From: CG2-30-40-21 sp043806395
GTDB taxonomy: Bacteria; UBA9089; CG2-30-40-21
NCBI GenBank assembly: GCA_043806395.1
Contig: JAZDHC010000126.1
Location: 1 to 14,732, forward strand
Direction of reading: 5' to 3'
Length of the DNA stretch: 14,732 nucleotides
Shown one piece after another: positions 13,611 to 14,732 of this stretch. The notes under the pieces are model-generated. The model saw only the letters and a list, made by a program, of their open reading frames with translations. It was not told the DNA's origin and made no database searches. How positions within the stretch are numbered: position 1 is the first letter of the stretch; every line of letters begins with the position of its first letter. The translations under genes were made by a program, and so were the position numbers.

Positions 13611-14402
13611 TTAATTCAATTGTATCCTGAATTTGACAATTGCCCAATCATTTTTTTCGCCCTGCTCTTCTGATAACTCCTCAAATCTCCATTTGTACAC
13701 AGCACTACAGGCTAAACTGTCAATTTCTGAATAGCCAAAGGTTTTGATTATTTCTACCCTGTCTATGGAACCATCTGTCGATACCCAGAATTTCAGGGCA
13801 CCACTCATACTTATCCCTTTTTCCTCAACCCATTCAGGTAGCTTAAACATTGGCCTATGTTTTACCCTTCGATTTTCCATGCCTATAATCTGGACAGAAG
13901 AACCCTTTGCTGGAAGGAATGGAAGAGGGGAAGATGGAACAATAGCTGATGGGTACTTTTCCCTTATTATTTCTTTTGGTGCCTCCAAATGAGCTACTGG
14001 AAGAGATATTTCAGGTTTTTCTTCAATTCTAACCCTATCGGTTGGCGGACTAACAAAAATGGGTCGTGGGGTATCCACCTTTATTGGTTTCTCTATTATT
14101 TGTTTGGTTCTGTATGGTTCTTGATAATTCTGCTTGACCTGTATTGTTTGCGGAATAATAGTTTTTGTTTCTATCCTGACCCTCTTTGGTTTTATTGGTT
14201 CAATCTTAGGTGGCAGTATTGGTTGCTCTTGTACATTAAACTGAGGAAGCTCTATCAGGTTAACCTCTATCAATCTTTGAATCTGTTTGGGTGGCTTGAT
14301 GACAATAAACCAGCAGATCAAAGCTATAATCATATGGATGCTTAGTGAGGCTATTAATGGTCGATTGAGTGTCCTTGATTTAGTCACTTTTCTTCTCTCC
14401 AT
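13611..14402 (-). CDS. TonB-family energy-transducing protein
   Basis: A 263-residue protein with the TonB layout. A short basic N-terminus is followed by one membrane span (about residues 14-33), a long Pro/Lys/Glu/Ile-rich periplasmic linker (about 35-160), and a C-terminal TonB-type domain. The domain is recognisable by GALKFWVSTDGSIDRVEIIK, then DSLACSAVYKWRFEEL and a final strand KFRIQLN. Such proteins carry proton-motive energy from ExbBD to outer-membrane receptors. No exbB or exbD is visible, so partners lie elsewhere. Neither possible start (ATG 14402 or TTG 14420) has a good ribosome site; ATG is chosen. It is upstream of, and separated by a promoter from, the sulfate genes, so it is probably not part of that unit. 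Confidence 0.85.
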   Translation of the reverse strand: MERRKVTKSRTLNRPLIASLSIHMIIALICWFIVIKPPKQIQRLIEVNLIELPQFNVQEQPILPPKIEPIKPKRVRIETKTIIPQTIQVKQNYQEPYRTKQIIEKPIKVDTPRPIFVSPPTDRVRIEEKPEISLPVAHLEAPKEIIREKYPSAIVPSSPLPFLPAKGSSVQIIGMENRRVKHRPMFKLPEWVEEKGISMSGALKFWVSTDGSIDRVEIIKTFGYSEIDSLACSAVYKWRFEELSEEQGEKNDWAIVKFRIQLN

Positions 14403-14554
14403 GGTACTATTACTACTCAAGCTATTTAGGCTGTAGGCTATTAGTTTTTCAGACAGATTACATCAGTAAATTGTAACTACTCAGATAAAGGAATTTGCCA
14501 CAAAGAAACAGAAGAATTAACAGCAATCAGGAAAAAGAAACCATACTCTTTAGC

Positions 14555-14580
14555 CACGAATTACACGAATGAACACGAAT
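14555..14580 (+). repeat. CACGAAT triplet repeat
   Basis: CACGAAT occurs at 14555-14561, 14564-14570 and 14574-14580, in a stretch beginning TAGCCACGAATTACACGAAT. It is a simple intergenic repeat in the gene-free region upstream of the TonB gene (14403-14732). Confidence 0.6.
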
Positions 14581-14632
14581 GAGAAAAGAAAAATGGTTCT
14601 ATCACGATTTGTGTGGGTAAATAAGAGATAGG

Positions 14633-14732
14633 TTTATCGCTTTCATTCCACACCAGAGTATGTCATCTGGAGGTATTTCTACTTCCATGTGCGGGGGTTA
14701 AATGTATACTTTGGAGTGGTTAAAGCGATAAA
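14633..14732. mobile_element. About 100-bp palindromic element with terminal inverted repeats at the window edge
   Basis: TTTATCGCTTT (14633-14643) is the exact reverse complement of AAAGCGATAAA (14722-14732). The match continues imperfectly inward for about 17 bases (14644-14661 with 14706-14721, including AGTAT/ATACT). A further stem GGAGGT (14669-14674) with ACTTCC (14681-14686), extended by CAT/ATG, closes the centre. No reading frame fits inside. It could be a miniature transposable element or a structured RNA. The window ends exactly at the right arm, so the boundary is uncertain. Confidence 0.5.

Noticed and set aside
14555..14580. Possible CRISPR repeats (CACGAAT x3)
   Set aside because: Units are only 7 bases with 2-3 base gaps; there are no spacers of proper length and no cas genes.

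Overview
The window comes from an AT-rich Gram-negative bacterium that carries the core genes of dissimilatory sulfate metabolism. The TonB-family protein and the putative lipoprotein support a double membrane. The sulfur genes fit a sulfate reducer of the Desulfobacterota or Nitrospirota kind, but sequence reading alone cannot fix the phylum. dsrAB is absent, so the direction of the pathway (reduction or oxidation) is inferred rather than shown.

Layout. Positions 1-550 hold no gene. They carry short dispersed repeats, a possible miniature inverted-repeat element, a tandem duplication and a hairpin. On the + strand, 566-2912, lie a SAM-dependent methyltransferase and a phospholipase D/cardiolipin-synthase-like lipoprotein, probably co-transcribed. 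Everything from about 14.4 kb down to 2.96 kb is on the - strand and converges on that pair. In transcription order it contains a TonB-family protein (14402-13611), a near-consensus sigma-70 promoter (13552-13524), a 65-residue unknown protein (13493-13296), sat, aprB, aprA, qmoA, a block of four accessory genes, qmoB and qmoC.

How the genes work together. Sat activates sulfate to APS. AprBA reduces APS to sulfite and AMP. QmoABC passes electrons from the membrane quinol pool to AprBA. The set therefore looks like one sulfate-activation and respiration unit driven from the promoter at about 13.5 kb.

The most unusual part is 6331-8088. About 1.75 kb of accessory DNA separates qmoA from qmoB, genes that normally adjoin. 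It encodes a single-pass membrane protein, a short secreted fragment resembling the start of an LVIVD beta-propeller, and a ParE/RelE-type toxin with its antitoxin. Two 67-70 bp imperfect inverted repeats of the same design separate these genes and resemble integron attC sites. The toxin reading frame overlaps the qmoB start codon, so an addiction module appears translationally coupled to a respiratory gene. Many small hairpin and tandem repeats also pepper the intergenic spaces, and some lie inside coding regions.
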